From assembly GCA_963575745.1 (NCBI GenBank), contig CAUYUJ010016693.1:498001-562000 (forward strand): 64,000 bases of DNA, given 5' to 3'. This stretch comes from Prorocentrum cordatum (taxonomy: Eukaryota > Sar > Dinophyceae > Prorocentrales > Prorocentraceae). Positions 19,777 through 31,847 of this stretch are shown piece by piece. The notes under the pieces were generated by a model. It did not search any database and was not told where the DNA came from. It saw nothing but the letters and a program-made list of their open reading frames with translations. The position numbers were made by a program, and so were the translations under genes. The number at the start of each line of letters is the position of its first letter. Positions within the stretch are counted from its first letter, which is position 1.

Positions 19777-22685
19777 TTAGTTCTGGCTGGGTTCAAGCCC
19801 CGCCCTCCTCCCCAATTCGCGCTCTAGGCGCTGCGTGGCATCCATCTGCTCAGCAATCCTTCTCGCGCGGGCTCTTGGGCGATCCGGGATGCCCCCGCGC
19901 CCGCCAAACGCCGATTGGAGCTGGGGACCTGGGCGATCCGAGAAATGATCGCATTCGCCAGGTGCCGACTGGTGCCCCGAGATTACCTCGCTAACTCCAC
20001 GCGCCCTTTTGGGTCGGGCCCGACGAAACCACTGCGTGGATCTTGGATGTCGTCCATGAGCGCGTCGAGCGAGAGGTCGCGCTCTTCTTCGTTGACAGGG
20101 CCCACTGCAACATGTGCTATCTCCATCGCGCCTCTCTCCTATTCTTCCTGGCGCCATTGCCCCGCGCAGAGACTGCGCGCGCGATTGAACTGCCTCGGGC
20201 GCAAGGCAAAACCAATTTGCGCGCCCCGCGAAGTCCTTGCATGCAGCCAGTCGTCCGCATATTCCATGCTCATCGACGTGCACTGTAGCGCCGTGACAGC
20301 GAATGGGAGGCCCCCCTCTTCCGACGCGGCGAAGACCGATGCCGGCAGGAGGTTGCGTTTCGTGCTTGCGAACACGCGTGTGCAGTCGCAGTTTGCTGGC
20401 GATGGTGCTCACCCCCCGTCCGCCGCGCTCTCCACTGCGTCGCCCCGACGCAGGTCGCCGCGCCCGCCCCCCCCCCCCCCCATTTATGTCTAGCCCCCCC
20501 AGCCCCCCCCCCCCCCCCCGGCGCCCGCTATGGGTGCGTCGGCGATTGCCCCGTGAACTGGGCGCCTTTGTGAGAAAGCCATGCCGTTTGAGCCGCGCGC
20601 GCGCGGCCCCCTTTCCTCCGACCCCAATTTTGTCGATCGCCTCTTTTCTGCCAAGGAGGGGATAGACCTGTGCCACTCCAATGGTGCAGGATGAGATTCG
20701 CGACACCTAATCAGGATGTCCTCCTGCTTGCACCTGCACCCCATACTCTCGACTTCCCCCGGCGCCGACGATCCTGGCCCGACTTTCTCGCGCCCCCCAG
20801 GCGATGCGTTTTTTGTCTCTGTCGCCCGCAGCGCTTCGCCGTCGCCATCTACCTGCCCTGCCCAGCGCCCTGCCTGATATCCAACCAACTGTCTGCGGAT
20901 CGACCTGCCCGCCCCGTGCTCGTAGAGCGCCTCCGCCGCCCGTGCTTTCTGCTCCTCCAGCTTCTTGCTCAGCTGCTCAGGGTCTTCCAAGCTGGCTGCG
21001 GGTTCCAGCGCATGTTACTTGCGCTGGTACTCCCCGCGGGGGGGAATGCCCTCCTCGTTGCCACTTTCCTGCAGTACTTCAGCATGTCTCTTCTGTCCCT
21101 CTCCCCTTGGGCTTTCAGCTCTATATCCATATCCTGCAACCGTCTCGTCGCGCCCCTTTTCGTGCCCCCCCAGGTCCATCGGCGCTGCTGCCAGACCCCC
21201 TTCGCGGGGGCGTTTGCCAAAGCTTTTGAATCGTTCCTCTGTGCCCCACCGTGTCCGCGCTGAGACATAGCATCTCTATTTTGGCCCTCTCCCATTCCTC
21301 TGAGGTGCCACCCTGGGCCCGTGCACCCCGCATGCCCTCCGGATGTCCCAAGTTGGTGTTCTCGCGTGCGCCCCCTCCTGCCGGCGTCTTTTTTCTTGCC
21401 TTGTCCTAGTCTCCCCCGCGCCTGCGTGGCACATGTTGCAAGCGCGCGCTATCTTCCCTGATCTCCTCCAATCTCTCCTGCGCATCATGGTCGGCCATGT
21501 CCACTCTTTCTGAACTTCGCCCTTTTTGCCAGTGGGGAATGCCGTGATAAATGGAAGGCGGCCATCCCCATGTCCTCCTACTTCTTCTCGATTGGGAATA
21601 CTTCCTGCATGGCATTCCTGCCCGCGTCGCCCCATTCCTTCCGCATCGTGTCTGCCGTGGGGCGCTCCTGTAGCTCTCTTCTATCTGCTTCTGCCATTAG
21701 TTCCCGCCCCGGGGTTGCGTTCCGAGGGAAACTCGCGAACGCCCCCCCTGGGGGCGCGGCAGGTTCCCCCCGGGTTGCGCTCCGAAAAAACATCGCTAAC
21801 GCATCTCGGAATGCTGAAAGGCCAGCCTGGGTCGCACTCCGAGAACGCCTCGCTGATGCTCCTCCTGGCAAGTGGCTGGGCGACCTGCAGGCGGCGGTCG
21901 AACGCGCACGAGAATTCTGCCCTCGGGCGCCCTTCCCCCAATCGCTCCATCAGCACGTTGCGGTCGACTTCCTTGTCTGTGCTCTTCTGTCGGCGCTTGC
22001 CCGAAAAATGAAATTTCTGTTCGGGGTGTCGTCACTGTGTCCCCTCGCTTTCATATTCTGTCGTTTTCCCCACTCTTCTCAAGACGACGCGCACGCGGGG
22101 CATCTGCCCCGACTGTATCGCTACGTGGTCTATGTTGCCCGTCGTCATGTTCTCGTCTTTCGCGCAACAGTAAGTAGGCCCACCTGAAAGCGATCACAGC
22201 CGTGACAACAGACAATGGGCCTGCGGACACAAAGCTCCCCGAATCTGTTCCACTATCGTTCCCCACCTCCGTGGCAACTGGTCCCAATGCTGCTGCGTGT
22301 CTGCCCGAGCTGTGCCTGCTGACCACCAGGTCGTTGTTGTTGAACCTGCGCATTCTCTCAATTGGTTTTGATGGCCCCACCCCACTATGATAATAGATGG
22401 GCCCCCCGTGTCGTCGCACTTCTCTTCCAACCACTTCGTATGTTTTGGGGTCATCATATTGTTCGCGTGCCCTCTATCTGGCGGCGAATACGTCGCGAAG
22501 ATTGTGAAGTCTTATGCTCTCGTACGCAGCCTAGCCCCACTGTCCTGATTTGCAATTGTGCAGGTGGTGTGTACCGCGTGTGGAAAACCTTGTCTGTCAT
22601 CATTTCGTTGGAAACTGGAAACGTCGCACAAGATGACTTCTTGATCCAGTTCCCCTGTTTTGCCGCGAACTGCCGTGCCGCATGA

Positions 22686-22690
<5 letters not shown>
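19777..22690 (-). pseudogene. LINE C RT palm remnant (YADD) and upstream linker
   Basis: The minus frame 20139-20375 contains TSMSMEYADDWLHARTS, the catalytic Y-A-D-D box of a reverse transcriptase, near 20255-20265. Further 5' (20.5-21.9 kb) are helix-rich pieces such as DPEQLSKKLEEQKARAAEAL and MADHDAQERLEEIREDSARL that fit the EEP-RT connector. Earlier RT motifs (FLDL.AFD) were not found, and poly-G runs interrupt the region. Decayed. Confidence 0.5.

Positions 22691-22742
<52 letters not shown>
22689..22742. repeat. TA microsatellite
   Basis: (TA)n of about 27 units inside LINE C. A second run lies at 23623-23655. Confidence 0.95.
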
Positions 22743-22746
<4 letters not shown>

Positions 22747-23018
22747 TCATACTCATACGCACCTCTCCGAGGGAGTAGAGCTCAGAGGCGATTGATGCGC
22801 ACGCGTCCGCGATTTTTCTGGGCGTTTCGCTCGGGACATCCTCGAAATTCTGAAAATCGGTGGCACCCCTCACGCAGATCGTGACGTCAGGGTCCAAAAA
22901 CACATGGGAATTTCAACATTTTAACATAAACCTTCAAAAACACATGGTAATTTCAATAATTGTGACCCCGATTCTCAGGGAATGGCGGTTTCGCTTGAAA
23001 AATCCTTCCAAAATCGAG
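22743..23018 (-). other. unassigned minus-strand fragment within LINE C
   Basis: The minus frame reads FLDPDVTICVRGATDFQNFE and DACASIASELYSLGEV. It is coherent but not assigned. Confidence 0.25.
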
Positions 23019-23275
23019 CCCCGGACCCCGCCTCGGAGCCTCCTGGGGGCCTCCTGGAACCTCCTGGGGCCTCCTGGGGCTTTCTGAACCTTCTGGCACC
23101 CCAGACCCCGCCTCGGAGCCTCCTGGGGGTCTCCTGAAACCTCCTGGGGCCTCCTGGGGCCTCCTGCGGCCTCCTGGAGCCTCTTGGGGCCTCCTGAAGC
23201 CTCCTGGGGTCTCCTGGGGCCTCCTGAGGCCGCCTGGGGCTTCCTGGGGCCTCCTGGGGCTTCAGAACTACATGC
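23019..23275 (+). repeat. CCTCCTGGGGC minisatellite with ~84 bp higher order
   Basis: 11 bp units (CTCCTGGGGCC variants). The block GACCCCGCCTCGGAGCCTCC occurs twice, 84 bp apart (23019 and 23103). More units lie at 23433-23500, after an AC microsatellite (23320-23425). Confidence 0.85.
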
Positions 23276-23387
23276 ACACAGAGACACAAATCACGCCCAA
23301 CACATCACACGCTAGACAAACATAACACACACACACACACACAACACCTACAACACACAAAAAGCACGCACCACACAAAGCATACAT

Positions 23388-23419
<32 letters not shown>

Positions 23420-23619
23420 CACTCACAATCCTGGGGCCTCCTGGAGCCTCTTCTGGTATCCAAGTCGGGCCTCCTGAGGCTTCCTGGGGGGTCCTGGTAC
23501 ACACATCGCAAGGTGTGGCAACCCCACTTGCGCTCGAGTGCGACTTCGATGTTGCATTTCGTTCCTGCTTCAAACGCCCCTTCAGTTTTTTGTATGAGCC
23601 TGGGCACACACGTGCCACT

Positions 23620-23662
<43 letters not shown>

Positions 23663-23688
23663 ATATATACACATATGTTTCGTCTTTT

Positions 23689-23930
23689 TCATCGCTCAGG
23701 GCCAGTCCACTGATGTGTCCCTGTCAGCACAATCGCATCCCACCCCCGTAGTGCACCGCAAATTTCTTCCAGCCTGTCCGTGGTATTCGCCGCCACCGGA
23801 TTGTAAAATACCAGTTTCATCGGTTCACATATCGAGCGCACTGCAGCCGCCATCCATCTGCCATGCCCCCCTAACTCTCTCTCTGGCCCGTGCGATTGCT
23901 GGGCGGTCGTCGTGTGAGAAGGTATCATAA
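23689..23930 (-). pseudogene. LINE C EEP endonuclease start
   Basis: The minus frame reads KLVFYNPVAANTTDRLEEIC then GALRGWDAIVLTGT. This is the N-terminal beta-strand (N motif) and the D-(A/V)-I-(V/L)-L.-GT/QET strand of APE-type endonucleases. Thr replaces the catalytic Glu position in the usual QE(T/R). The TA run at 23655 ends it. It marks the 5' end of LINE C, whose RT parts follow at 20.3 and 19.2 kb. Confidence 0.55.
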
Positions 23931-23974
23931 AATCTTCTCTCCGTCGGATCTCAAAGTGCCTGAGCCTCCAACGC

Positions 23975-24062
23975 TGACTTGGAAGAGGGGGAGGCGGAGG
24001 AGGAGGACGAGGAGGAAAAGGAGGAGGAAGAAGAGGGGGGAGGAGGAAGAGGAGGAGGACGG
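23975..24062. repeat. GGA-rich tract
   Basis: Interrupted (GGA)n/(GAA)n. Confidence 0.85.
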
Positions 24063-24269
24063 GTCGCCCAAGCCCTTCGGAGAAACCCTTTTCACCCTTG
24101 CTGCTATGTCATAAACCTCTAGCGAAGCGCTTTCATGAATCGAGCCGGCCTCGATGTCCGTCCCCGCCTGATCATCTTCCTCCCCCTGCTCCAGAGAGGG
24201 GAAGGGAAGGGCGGGACGATATTGACAAAACAATACTTACACATAACACGCACACGCATATGCATACAC

Positions 24270-24303
24270 ACACATATATATATATATATTTATATATATA
24301 TAT

Positions 24304-24338
<35 letters not shown>

Positions 24339-25572
24339 TTCATACCTTTTCGACCACCCTTCGGGTGATAAGCAAGTCCAGGGCGGGGGAAAAAACCAAC
24401 GTCTCACTCGACCGGTCTCACTATCGATCTCATTATCAGTCTGACTATCGGTCTCGATCGATCGATCTCGCCCGATCGATCTCACAATCGATATCACTCG
24501 ATCTCTTTCATTCGCTCGATCTCACAATCGATCTGACTACCGATCTCACAATCGATATCACTATCGACCTCACTATCGATCTCACAATCGATCTCACATT
24601 CGGTATACCTATAGATATCACAATCGATATCACAACCAATGTCATCATCATCGTCATCATCACCAGCATCGTCACCAACGTCATCATCATCATCGTCACC
24701 ATCGCGGCACCATCATCCTCATCACAACCTCATCACCATCATAATCAAAATCATCATCACCATCAACATCATCGGGACACCACCATCGTCAACATCACCA
24801 TCGTCAGCATCATCACCATAGGGACACCACCATCATCATCATCATCATCATCACCATCGAAACAACTATCATCATCAGCTCATCATCCAGATCATGGCCA
24901 TCACCATGAACAGAACCCTCATCATCACCAGGACACCATCATCATCATTACCAACATCATCATCATCATCAACAGCATCATCATTCGAGCACCATCATCG
25001 TCGTCACCATCATTATCATCACCATAATCATCATCAACATCATCGGGACACCATCATCATCAACATCATCATCACCTTCGCTGGGTCACCACCATCAAAA
25101 TCATCATTACCTCATCAGAATCCCAATCATCAAAATCCTCATCATCAGCATCGGGACGCTATCATCGTCATCATCATCATCGGGACACCATCATCATTAC
25201 CATCATCACCAACAGCATCATCATAATCATCGCCACCAATGTCATCAACATCATGGGGACGCCATCATCATAAGCATTCTCATCATCATCAAATCATATG
25301 TTCATCATCAACATCATCAGGATCATCAACATCATCATCATCATCACCATCGGAGCACGATCATCATCACAAACATCATCATCATCATCAACATCATCAT
25401 CAGGGAACCATCATCATCACCACCATCACCATCATCACCAACATCGTCAACATCATCATCATGGGGACACCGTCATCATCACCACCATCGCCATCATCAT
25501 CATCATCATCATCGTCAACATCGTCAACATAATCATCACCATAATCATCACCATCACCATCATCACCAACAT

Positions 25573-25607
<35 letters not shown>

Positions 25608-25608
25608 G

Positions 25609-25678
<70 letters not shown>

Positions 25679-25905
25679 GGGACACCGACGGGACACCGGC
25701 GGGACACCGCGAGGCACTGGTTGCCGGAACGGAGATTTTTGGTCCGGCCGCGCCTCAGCTACAGGAGACTTATTTCTCGCCCGCCCACGCAGCTTCGCCT
25801 CGCCCGCACGCACGGCACGCACGAACACGAAACCGAAACCGATTTCCCAGTAGGGGGGCTCTCCGTTCCACTTCGATCTCACCCCGTCACCTCCGATATA
25901 CATAT
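24270..25905 (+). repeat. modular composite repeat, unit 1 (full order)
   Basis: Order: TA run (24272-24336), head ACC-TTTTCGACCACCCTTCGGGTGATAAG..., ATCGATCTCACAATCGATCTC array (24395-24640), ATC/ATCATC array (24640-25678), short GGGACACCG array (25678-25715), a tail with TTTTTGGTCCGGCCGCGCCTC, CGCCCACGCAGCTTCGCCTC and CGAAACCGAAACCGATTTCC, ending CACCTCCGATATA. The same modules in the same order recur at 30036-30870. Long His/Ser/Ile-rich open frames here are translations of the ATC array and not genes. Confidence 0.85.
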
Positions 25906-26815
25906 ATGTACGATAACCCTGTGGGTGATAACGAGGTTGTGGGGGGGAGGGGGGGGGAACCAACATCTGCCTCAATCGATCTCACTATCGATATTACTCA
26001 ACGGGACACCACGGGACACCTGTCGATCTCATTATCGATCTCACTATCGATCCCACTCAACGTGACACCACGGGACACCACGGGCCACCACGGGACACCA
26101 CGGGACACCGCGGGACACCTCTCGATCTCACGGTCGGTCTCACTATCGATCTCACGATCGCCCCCACTCAACGGAACACCATAGGACACCAAGGGACACC
26201 ACGGGACACCACATCGATCTCACAATCGATGTCACTATCGATCTCACTCAACGGGACACCACGGGACACCTCGGGGCACCACCTCGACCTCAGTATCGAT
26301 TTCACGATCGATCACACCATCGACCTCACTCAACATGACACTACGGGGCACCACGGGGCACCACGGGACACTTGTCGATCTCATTATCAATTTCACTATC
26401 GATATCACTTTTTGGGACACCATGGGACACCTCGGGGCACCACATCGATCTCAATATCGATCTCACGATCAATCTCACTCAACTACACACCACGGGACAC
26501 CACGGAATACCGCTGGACACCGCGAGCCACCGCCGGACGGACGGACGGACGGGGGATAATCATTTATGTTGCCTTCGCCCCAACAACGGCGAACACCACG
26601 GGACACCACGGGACACCGCGGGACACCGCGAGCCACCGCCGGACGGACGGACGGGCGGATGAGAATCATTTGTGTCGACTTCGCCTTAGCAACGGCGGAC
26701 GCCACGGGACACCACGGGACACCGCGGGACATCGCGGGACACCGCGAGCCACCACCAGAAGGACGGACGGACGGAGGATACCTATACGACCACCCTGCGG
26801 GTGATAAGGAGGATC
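25906..26815 (+). repeat. modular composite repeat, unit 2 (no ATC array)
   Basis: Head ACGATAACCCTGTGGGTGAT at 25911, then alternating ATCGATCTCACTATCGAT and CACGGGACACCACGGGACAC modules. Three copies of a GCGAGCCACCRCC-GGACGGACGGACGG block follow (26520, 26625, 26745). It closes with a fresh head CTATACGACCACCCTGCGGG at 26783. The ATC module present in units 1 and 3 is missing. Confidence 0.8.
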
Positions 26816-26913
26816 CCAGCAATGGGCAACAGTTGTGACTGTTGTCGTGACGATACCAATGGAGAGTGTTGCGTTGCCGCTCGCTCTTGGGAGCGTCGGT
26901 GTCGAGTTGTTTA

Positions 26914-26915
<2 letters not shown>

Positions 26916-26972
<57 letters not shown>

Positions 26973-26979
26973 ACATCAC

Positions 26980-27062
<83 letters not shown>

Positions 27063-27065
27063 ACA
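26916..27065. repeat. ATC microsatellite, left of LINE D
   Basis: (ATC)n with a few CAA/ACC interruptions. Together with the array at 28549 it brackets the LINE D fragment. Confidence 0.95.
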
Positions 27066-27268
27066 CTTGTTTACCATCCGTAGGGGGCCCAGCGGCGAGA
27101 ACGGGTGACAACAGAGCGCTGAGAAGCCGGAAACGAGGAAGGAGGAGGAGGGGGAGGAGGAGGAGGAGGAGGGGGAGGCGGGGAAACAAGAAAGCACAGC
27201 AGCGCGCCCCGGCGAGCGCGAGGGGCCAACGGCAGCCCAACGCGGCCGCCGCGCAACTAATTAACTAA
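27066..27268 (-). other. 3' flank of LINE D (probable 3' UTR)
   Basis: After the stop, the minus strand reads TTAGTTAATTAGTTGCGCGG and then GC- and TCC-rich sequence up to the ATC array. Confidence 0.4.
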
Positions 27269-28534
27269 TTAGTCTGGCGCGCCCGGGCGCTCCAGCAGGC
27301 GCCGTCGCACAGCCGCCCGCCACGCCGCCTCGCGGCCCCCGGCGCGCGGGGCATCCAGGAGCAGCAGGCCGGCCGCCCGCGGGGGCAGGTGCGGCGCCCA
27401 TCCGCTGCACGGGCGGCCCGCGAGGCGCTCCCAGCGCGGGGCCCAGCACCCGCACGCCATGCAGGCCACCCAAGCGGGCCCTTGGGAGGCGACGTGCCCC
27501 CGCCAAGCGCTGCAGGCGAACAGCGCCCTCGCCGCGGCGGCCGCCCCTGGGCCTGGCGCCGCGCGCGCCTGTCCCTGCTCTGCCTCTGGGGCCACCGCGG
27601 CCGCAACCGCAGCGTCGTCCGCCACGCGGGGCACGCGGCGGCGGCGATGCCCCGCCTGCGTCCAGCGCCGCCGCACGCGCGGGCCTCCAGGGCCGTGCCC
27701 GTGGTTGGCCTTGAGCGCCGCGAGCTCCACCGCGGCGAGAACGCGCTGCACGGCCATGAGCGCGATCAGCTGCAGCTCGCGCTCCTGGCGCAGCGCCAGC
27801 GGAGGCAGCCGGGCCTCGGCTGCCACCCCGGCGAGGCGGTCGGCCGCGGCGTTGCCGGAGCGGTCCTCTGGCGACACACCACGTGCCTGGGCCTCCGCGG
27901 CGTCAAGGTGCCCCCTAATCCATCGCGCGGCTAGCGCGTCGCTGCGGCAGTGAGGAACGATCAACTCCCACAGGTCTGCGTGGGCCCAATCCTCGGTGGA
28001 CGTCCCGGCCTTGATCGCCGCGACGCCGTTGCTGACGAAGCGAGAATCGGTCACTATCTCGACGGCACCGCCTGCCAGGCTGACGGCATGCACCGCTGCC
28101 GTGAGCTCGGCGCGCTGCGCGGTCTGCGTGCCGTCGACAGGCCCGCGGTGCTCCTGACGGCCAGCGCCCTGGTCCAGCACCACCCCCCGCCCTGCCCTAG
28201 CGAGGAGGGGGTCGGTGGGGTGCACGCAGCCACCGTCCGTCCAAGCGCGCGCCCGGGGTGGCTCAGCAGCGCGGGCCTGCAGGGCTGGGCGCGGCAGCGG
28301 CCAGTGCGCCTGGTCCGCCAGCGCAGCCAGCTGCGGGTGCTGGGGCAACACCCCGGTCAGCGACGTCTGGGCTGGCAGCCGCGCGCGCGCCTCGGCACGG
28401 GCAAAGCCCTCGGGGCCCAGCGCGGCGGCGCGCGCGGGTTCCCAGCAGGGACAAGCCCAAAAGCGGTGTTCGAAGTCGTCGCACGCCGCGCCGCAGTGCG
28501 GGCATGCCGCAGGGCGCCCCCATTTCGCCGCCAC
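27269..28534 (-). CDS. LINE D fragment: zinc knuckle plus intact RNase H, 5'-truncated
   Basis: An open frame of about 421 codons on the minus strand. CPHCGAACDDFEHRFWACP (residues 11-29) is a C-x2-C...H...C knuckle as found just after RT in R1/R2-like and dinoflagellate LINEs. RNase H follows with AWTDGG (Asp100), AQRAELTAA (Glu143), VEIVTDSRFV (Asp163), RWIRGH (His209) and GNAAADRLAG (Asp232), so the catalytic set is complete. A C-terminal CSAWRGHV...CMACGCWAPRW segment may bind metal. The first codon is GTG at the edge of an ATC array: RT and endonuclease are missing, as expected from 5' truncation during target-primed insertion. Not an independent host gene; unusual in being undamaged. 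Confidence 0.8.
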   Translation of the reverse strand: MAAKWGRPAACPHCGAACDDFEHRFWACPCWEPARAAALGPEGFARAEARARLPAQTSLTGVLPQHPQLAALADQAHWPLPRPALQARAAEPPRARAWTDGGCVHPTDPLLARAGRGVVLDQGAGRQEHRGPVDGTQTAQRAELTAAVHAVSLAGGAVEIVTDSRFVSNGVAAIKAGTSTEDWAHADLWELIVPHCRSDALAARWIRGHLDAAEAQARGVSPEDRSGNAAADRLAGVAAEARLPPLALRQERELQLIALMAVQRVLAAVELAALKANHGHGPGGPRVRRRWTQAGHRRRRVPRVADDAAVAAAVAPEAEQGQARAAPGPGAAAAARALFACSAWRGHVASQGPAWVACMACGCWAPRWERLAGRPCSGWAPHLPPRAAGLLLLDAPRAGGREAAWRAAVRRRLLERPGAPD

Positions 28535-28548
28535 CGCCTCCGTGACAA

Positions 28549-28845
28549 CGTATCATCATCATCAACACGGGTCGTCATCATCATCATCATCATCAACGAC
28601 AACATCAACATCATCATCAACATCATCATCACCATCATCAACATCACCATCATCATCATCACCATAATCATCATCAACATCATCTTCAGCACCATTATCA
28701 TCATCATCACCATCATCATCATCATCGCCATCGTCATCATCAACAACACGGGTCGTCATCATCATCATCATCATCATCAACACGGGTCGTCATCATCAAC
28801 AACAACATCAACATCATCATCATCACCACCATCAACATCACCATC

Positions 28846-28876
<31 letters not shown>

Positions 28877-28999
28877 GCATCATCTTCAGCACCATTATCA
28901 TCATCGTCACCATCATCATCGTCATCATCATCATCATCATCAACACGGGTCGTCATCATCATCAACATCATCATCACCACCATTTACATCACCATCATC

Positions 29000-29031
<32 letters not shown>

Positions 29032-29525
29032 CAGCATCATCTTCAGCACAATTATCATCTTCATCATCATCACCATCATCATCATCGTCATCATCATCAA
29101 CAACATCAACATCATCATCAACATCGTCATCACCACCATCAACATCACCATCATCATCATCACCATCAGCATCAGCATCAGCATCATCATCATCAGCATC
29201 ATCTTCAGCACCATCATCATCATCACCATCATCATCATCATCGTCAACATCATCATCAACACGGGTCGTCATCATCATCACGGGTCGTCATCATCATCAT
29301 CAACAACAACATCAACATCATCATCAACATCATCATCACCACCATCAACATCACCATCATCATCATCACCATCATCATCAGCACATCATCTTCATCATCA
29401 TCATCAACACATCGTCATCTCATCATCATCATCAACATCATCATCATCACCAGCATCATCATCTCATCATCATCACCATCATCATCGTCATCATCATCAT
29501 CATCAACATCATCATCATCATCATC
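28549..29525. repeat. ~1 kb ATC array with CAACACGGGTCGTC variant blocks
   Basis: (ATC)n broken by regularly recurring CAACACGGGTCGTC and CATCATCTTCAGCACCATTA blocks, which give it a higher-order structure. Open frames in it are repeat translations. Confidence 0.92.
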
Positions 29526-30034
29526 GGGACACCGACGGGGCACCGACGGGACACCGGCGGACATGGGACACCGCGGGCCACCGGCCGCCCGGAAGGAGAC
29601 ATTTGGTCCGGCCGCGCCTCAGCCACACGGGACACCAGCGGGACAACCGGCGGGACACCGCGGGCCCCCGGCCGCCCGGAAGGGAGAGTTTGGTCCGGCC
29701 GCGCCTCAGCCACAGGAGACTTTCTCTCGCCCGCCCACGCAGCTTCCGGCCTCGCCCTCAGCCACAGGAGACACGCAGCTTCGCCTCGCCCGCACGGCAC
29801 GCACGAACACGAAACCGAAATCGATTTCCGGGTAGGGGGGCTCTCCGTTCCACTTCGATCTCACCCCCCAACCTCCGAATCATTGGTCTTGACTTCGCCC
29901 TGGCAGCGGCGGGTTCATTCATCTCGCGCGCCCACGCAGCTTCGCCTCGCCCGCGCGCACGACACGAACCAAACGAAACGATTTCCCGGCTGGGGGCCTT
30001 CGTTCCACTGCGATCTCAACCCTAAACCTCCGAG

Positions 30035-30035
<1 letters not shown>
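29526..30035 (+). repeat. modular composite repeat: GGGACACC array and tails
   Basis: GGGACACCGACGGG array, then two AAGGAGACATTTGGTCCGGC-type blocks. The first full tail ends ACCCCCCAACCTCCGAATCA at 29882. A second tail follows, beginning TTGACTTCGCCCTGGCAGCG and ending at the TA run at 30036. Confidence 0.8.
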
Positions 30036-30078
<43 letters not shown>

Positions 30079-30870
30079 AGATACCTATACGACCACCCTG
30101 CGGGTGATAAGGAGGTGAGGGGGGAGGGGGAACCAACGTCTCACTCAATCGATCTCGCTATCGATCTCACAATCGATCTCACATTCGATCTCACTATCGA
30201 TATCACTATGGATCTCGCTATCGATCTCACTATCGATCTCACAATCGATCTCACAATCGATCTCACATTCGGTCTCACATTCGGTCTCACTATCGATGTC
30301 ACAATCGATCTCACAATCGACGTCATCGTCATCATCGACAACAACACCAACATCATCATCATCATCATCATCGCCATCATCACCATCATCATCACCACCA
30401 TCATCATCATAATCATCCACATCATCATCGGGACACCGACGGGACACCGACGGGACACCAGCGGGACACCGGCGGGACACCGCGCGCCACCGGCCGCCCG
30501 GAAGAGACACATTTGGTCCGGCCGCGCCTCAGCCACAGGGACACCGACGGGACACCAGCGGGACACCGGCGGGACACCGCGCGCCACCGGCCGCCCGGAA
30601 GGGACACATTTGGTCCGGCCGCGCCTCAGCCACAGGGACACCGACGGGACACCAGCGGGACACCGGCGGGACACCGCGCGCCACCGGCCGCCCGGAAGAG
30701 ACACATTTGGTCCGGCCGCGCCTCAGCCACAGGAGACTTTCCTCTCGCCCGCCCACGCAGCTTCGCCTCGCCCGCGCGCACGGCACGCACGAACACGAAA
30801 CCGAAATCGATTTCCCGGTAGGGGGGCTCTCCGTTCCACTTCGATCTCACCCCCTCACCTCCGATATAGA
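30036..30870 (+). repeat. modular composite repeat, unit 3 (full order)
   Basis: TA run, GT run, head CTATACGACCACCCTGCGGG, GATCTCACTATC array (30145-30330), ATC array (30340-30430), then three tandem ~93 bp copies of a GGGACACC array plus CACATTTGGTCCGGCCGCGC, then the tail to CACCTCCGATATA. Confidence 0.85.
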
Positions 30871-31278
30871 TATACAGATGTATCTATATGTGTATGTATA
30901 CTTATGATATGTATGTGTGTGCGCGTCCCCCTTCACAATACAAACAAATAACAAGATAGAGAGAGCGAGAGAAACGAAAAGAGAGAGAGAGAGAGAACAT
31001 AACACCAGAGACAGAGGGAAAAGGAGGGAAGACGTTGTTCGGCTCTTTCGTTGCTTCAACAATGTTTCGTGCCACCACGGGAAACAATGACGCACGCCAG
31101 GGTTCTGCATAACCAGAAGCATCAGGAAAGAGAGGGGGGAGGAAAAGGGTGGAAGAGGCGAGGTGGGAAGAGGAGGATGATGAAGAATATCGCACGGCTT
31201 TTGAGAAGGTTCGACTTCGCTGGGGCGACCCGGAAACCTGGAATTCAACAGCCTCTCTGGCTGCCTGAGAATTCGGAA
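30871..31278. other. intron 2, GA-rich, no gene
   Basis: Contains a GAGA tract at 30957-30995. Nothing else is supported. Confidence 0.4.
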
Positions 31279-31509
31279 TCAGAGGCTCGAGGAATACAGC
31301 GCTGGTCTTTGGAGCCATGGAGTGTCTCCCGTTTGGAGGCGCTCGCAGGCGCCGCTCGCGCACGTAAAAACGAACTTCCTCGGGCAACTCGTTCGGGGGC
31401 CCATGACTGTACATGCCGACCACTTGCCACATTGAGAGCATGTAAAAAAGAAACTCTCGTCTGCAAGTGTGTCAAACATTTTGCGCTGGTGACCTTTGGT
31501 CTGCTGCAT
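31279..31509 (-). pseudogene. Cys-rich open frame, possible LINE zinc ribbon
   Basis: The minus frame reads SFFFTCSQCGKWSACTVMGP then SCPRKFVFTCASGACE. It has C-x2-C...C...C...C-x4-C spacing typical of a zinc-binding module. The rest is unassigned. It lies downstream of the LINE E 3' UTR and so probably belongs to a different insertion. Confidence 0.35.
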
Positions 31510-31847
31510 TAGTTTCGCTAAGACGGCAACATCCCCTGGACAACACTCCTTGGCACGGTCCTGCCTGATTTTTTCAGTAAGGTGGCGCGAATGGCAGGGG
31601 CAGCAAGGGCCAACGTGCCTTCAGACAGGACCACATACGGCCGACAAGCGAGCGCGCGACAGCTGGGGGCCCGGCGGAGGAGGGACCACAACACTCCCAA
31701 GGCCCAAGGTTAACCCCCCAGAATGGGCCCCGCCTTGCCATGCAGCCGCGATCGAACGGGCTCTGACCGCTGGGCTTCCAGCTCTTATTGGGGCCTCGAA
31801 CACCTTACCTTCTCTAACCCAACAGTCGAACCGCTGTCAGAAGTAAC

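Noticed and set aside
19735-19810. tRNA-like GGGTTCAAGCCCC
   Set aside because: Only the T-arm word fits; no acceptor, D or anticodon stem could be built around it.
25298-26065. Long His/Ser/Ile-rich open frames (also 26801-27268, 27950-30025, 57073-58368)
   Set aside because: They are translations of ATC and GGGACACC arrays and appear in all frames.
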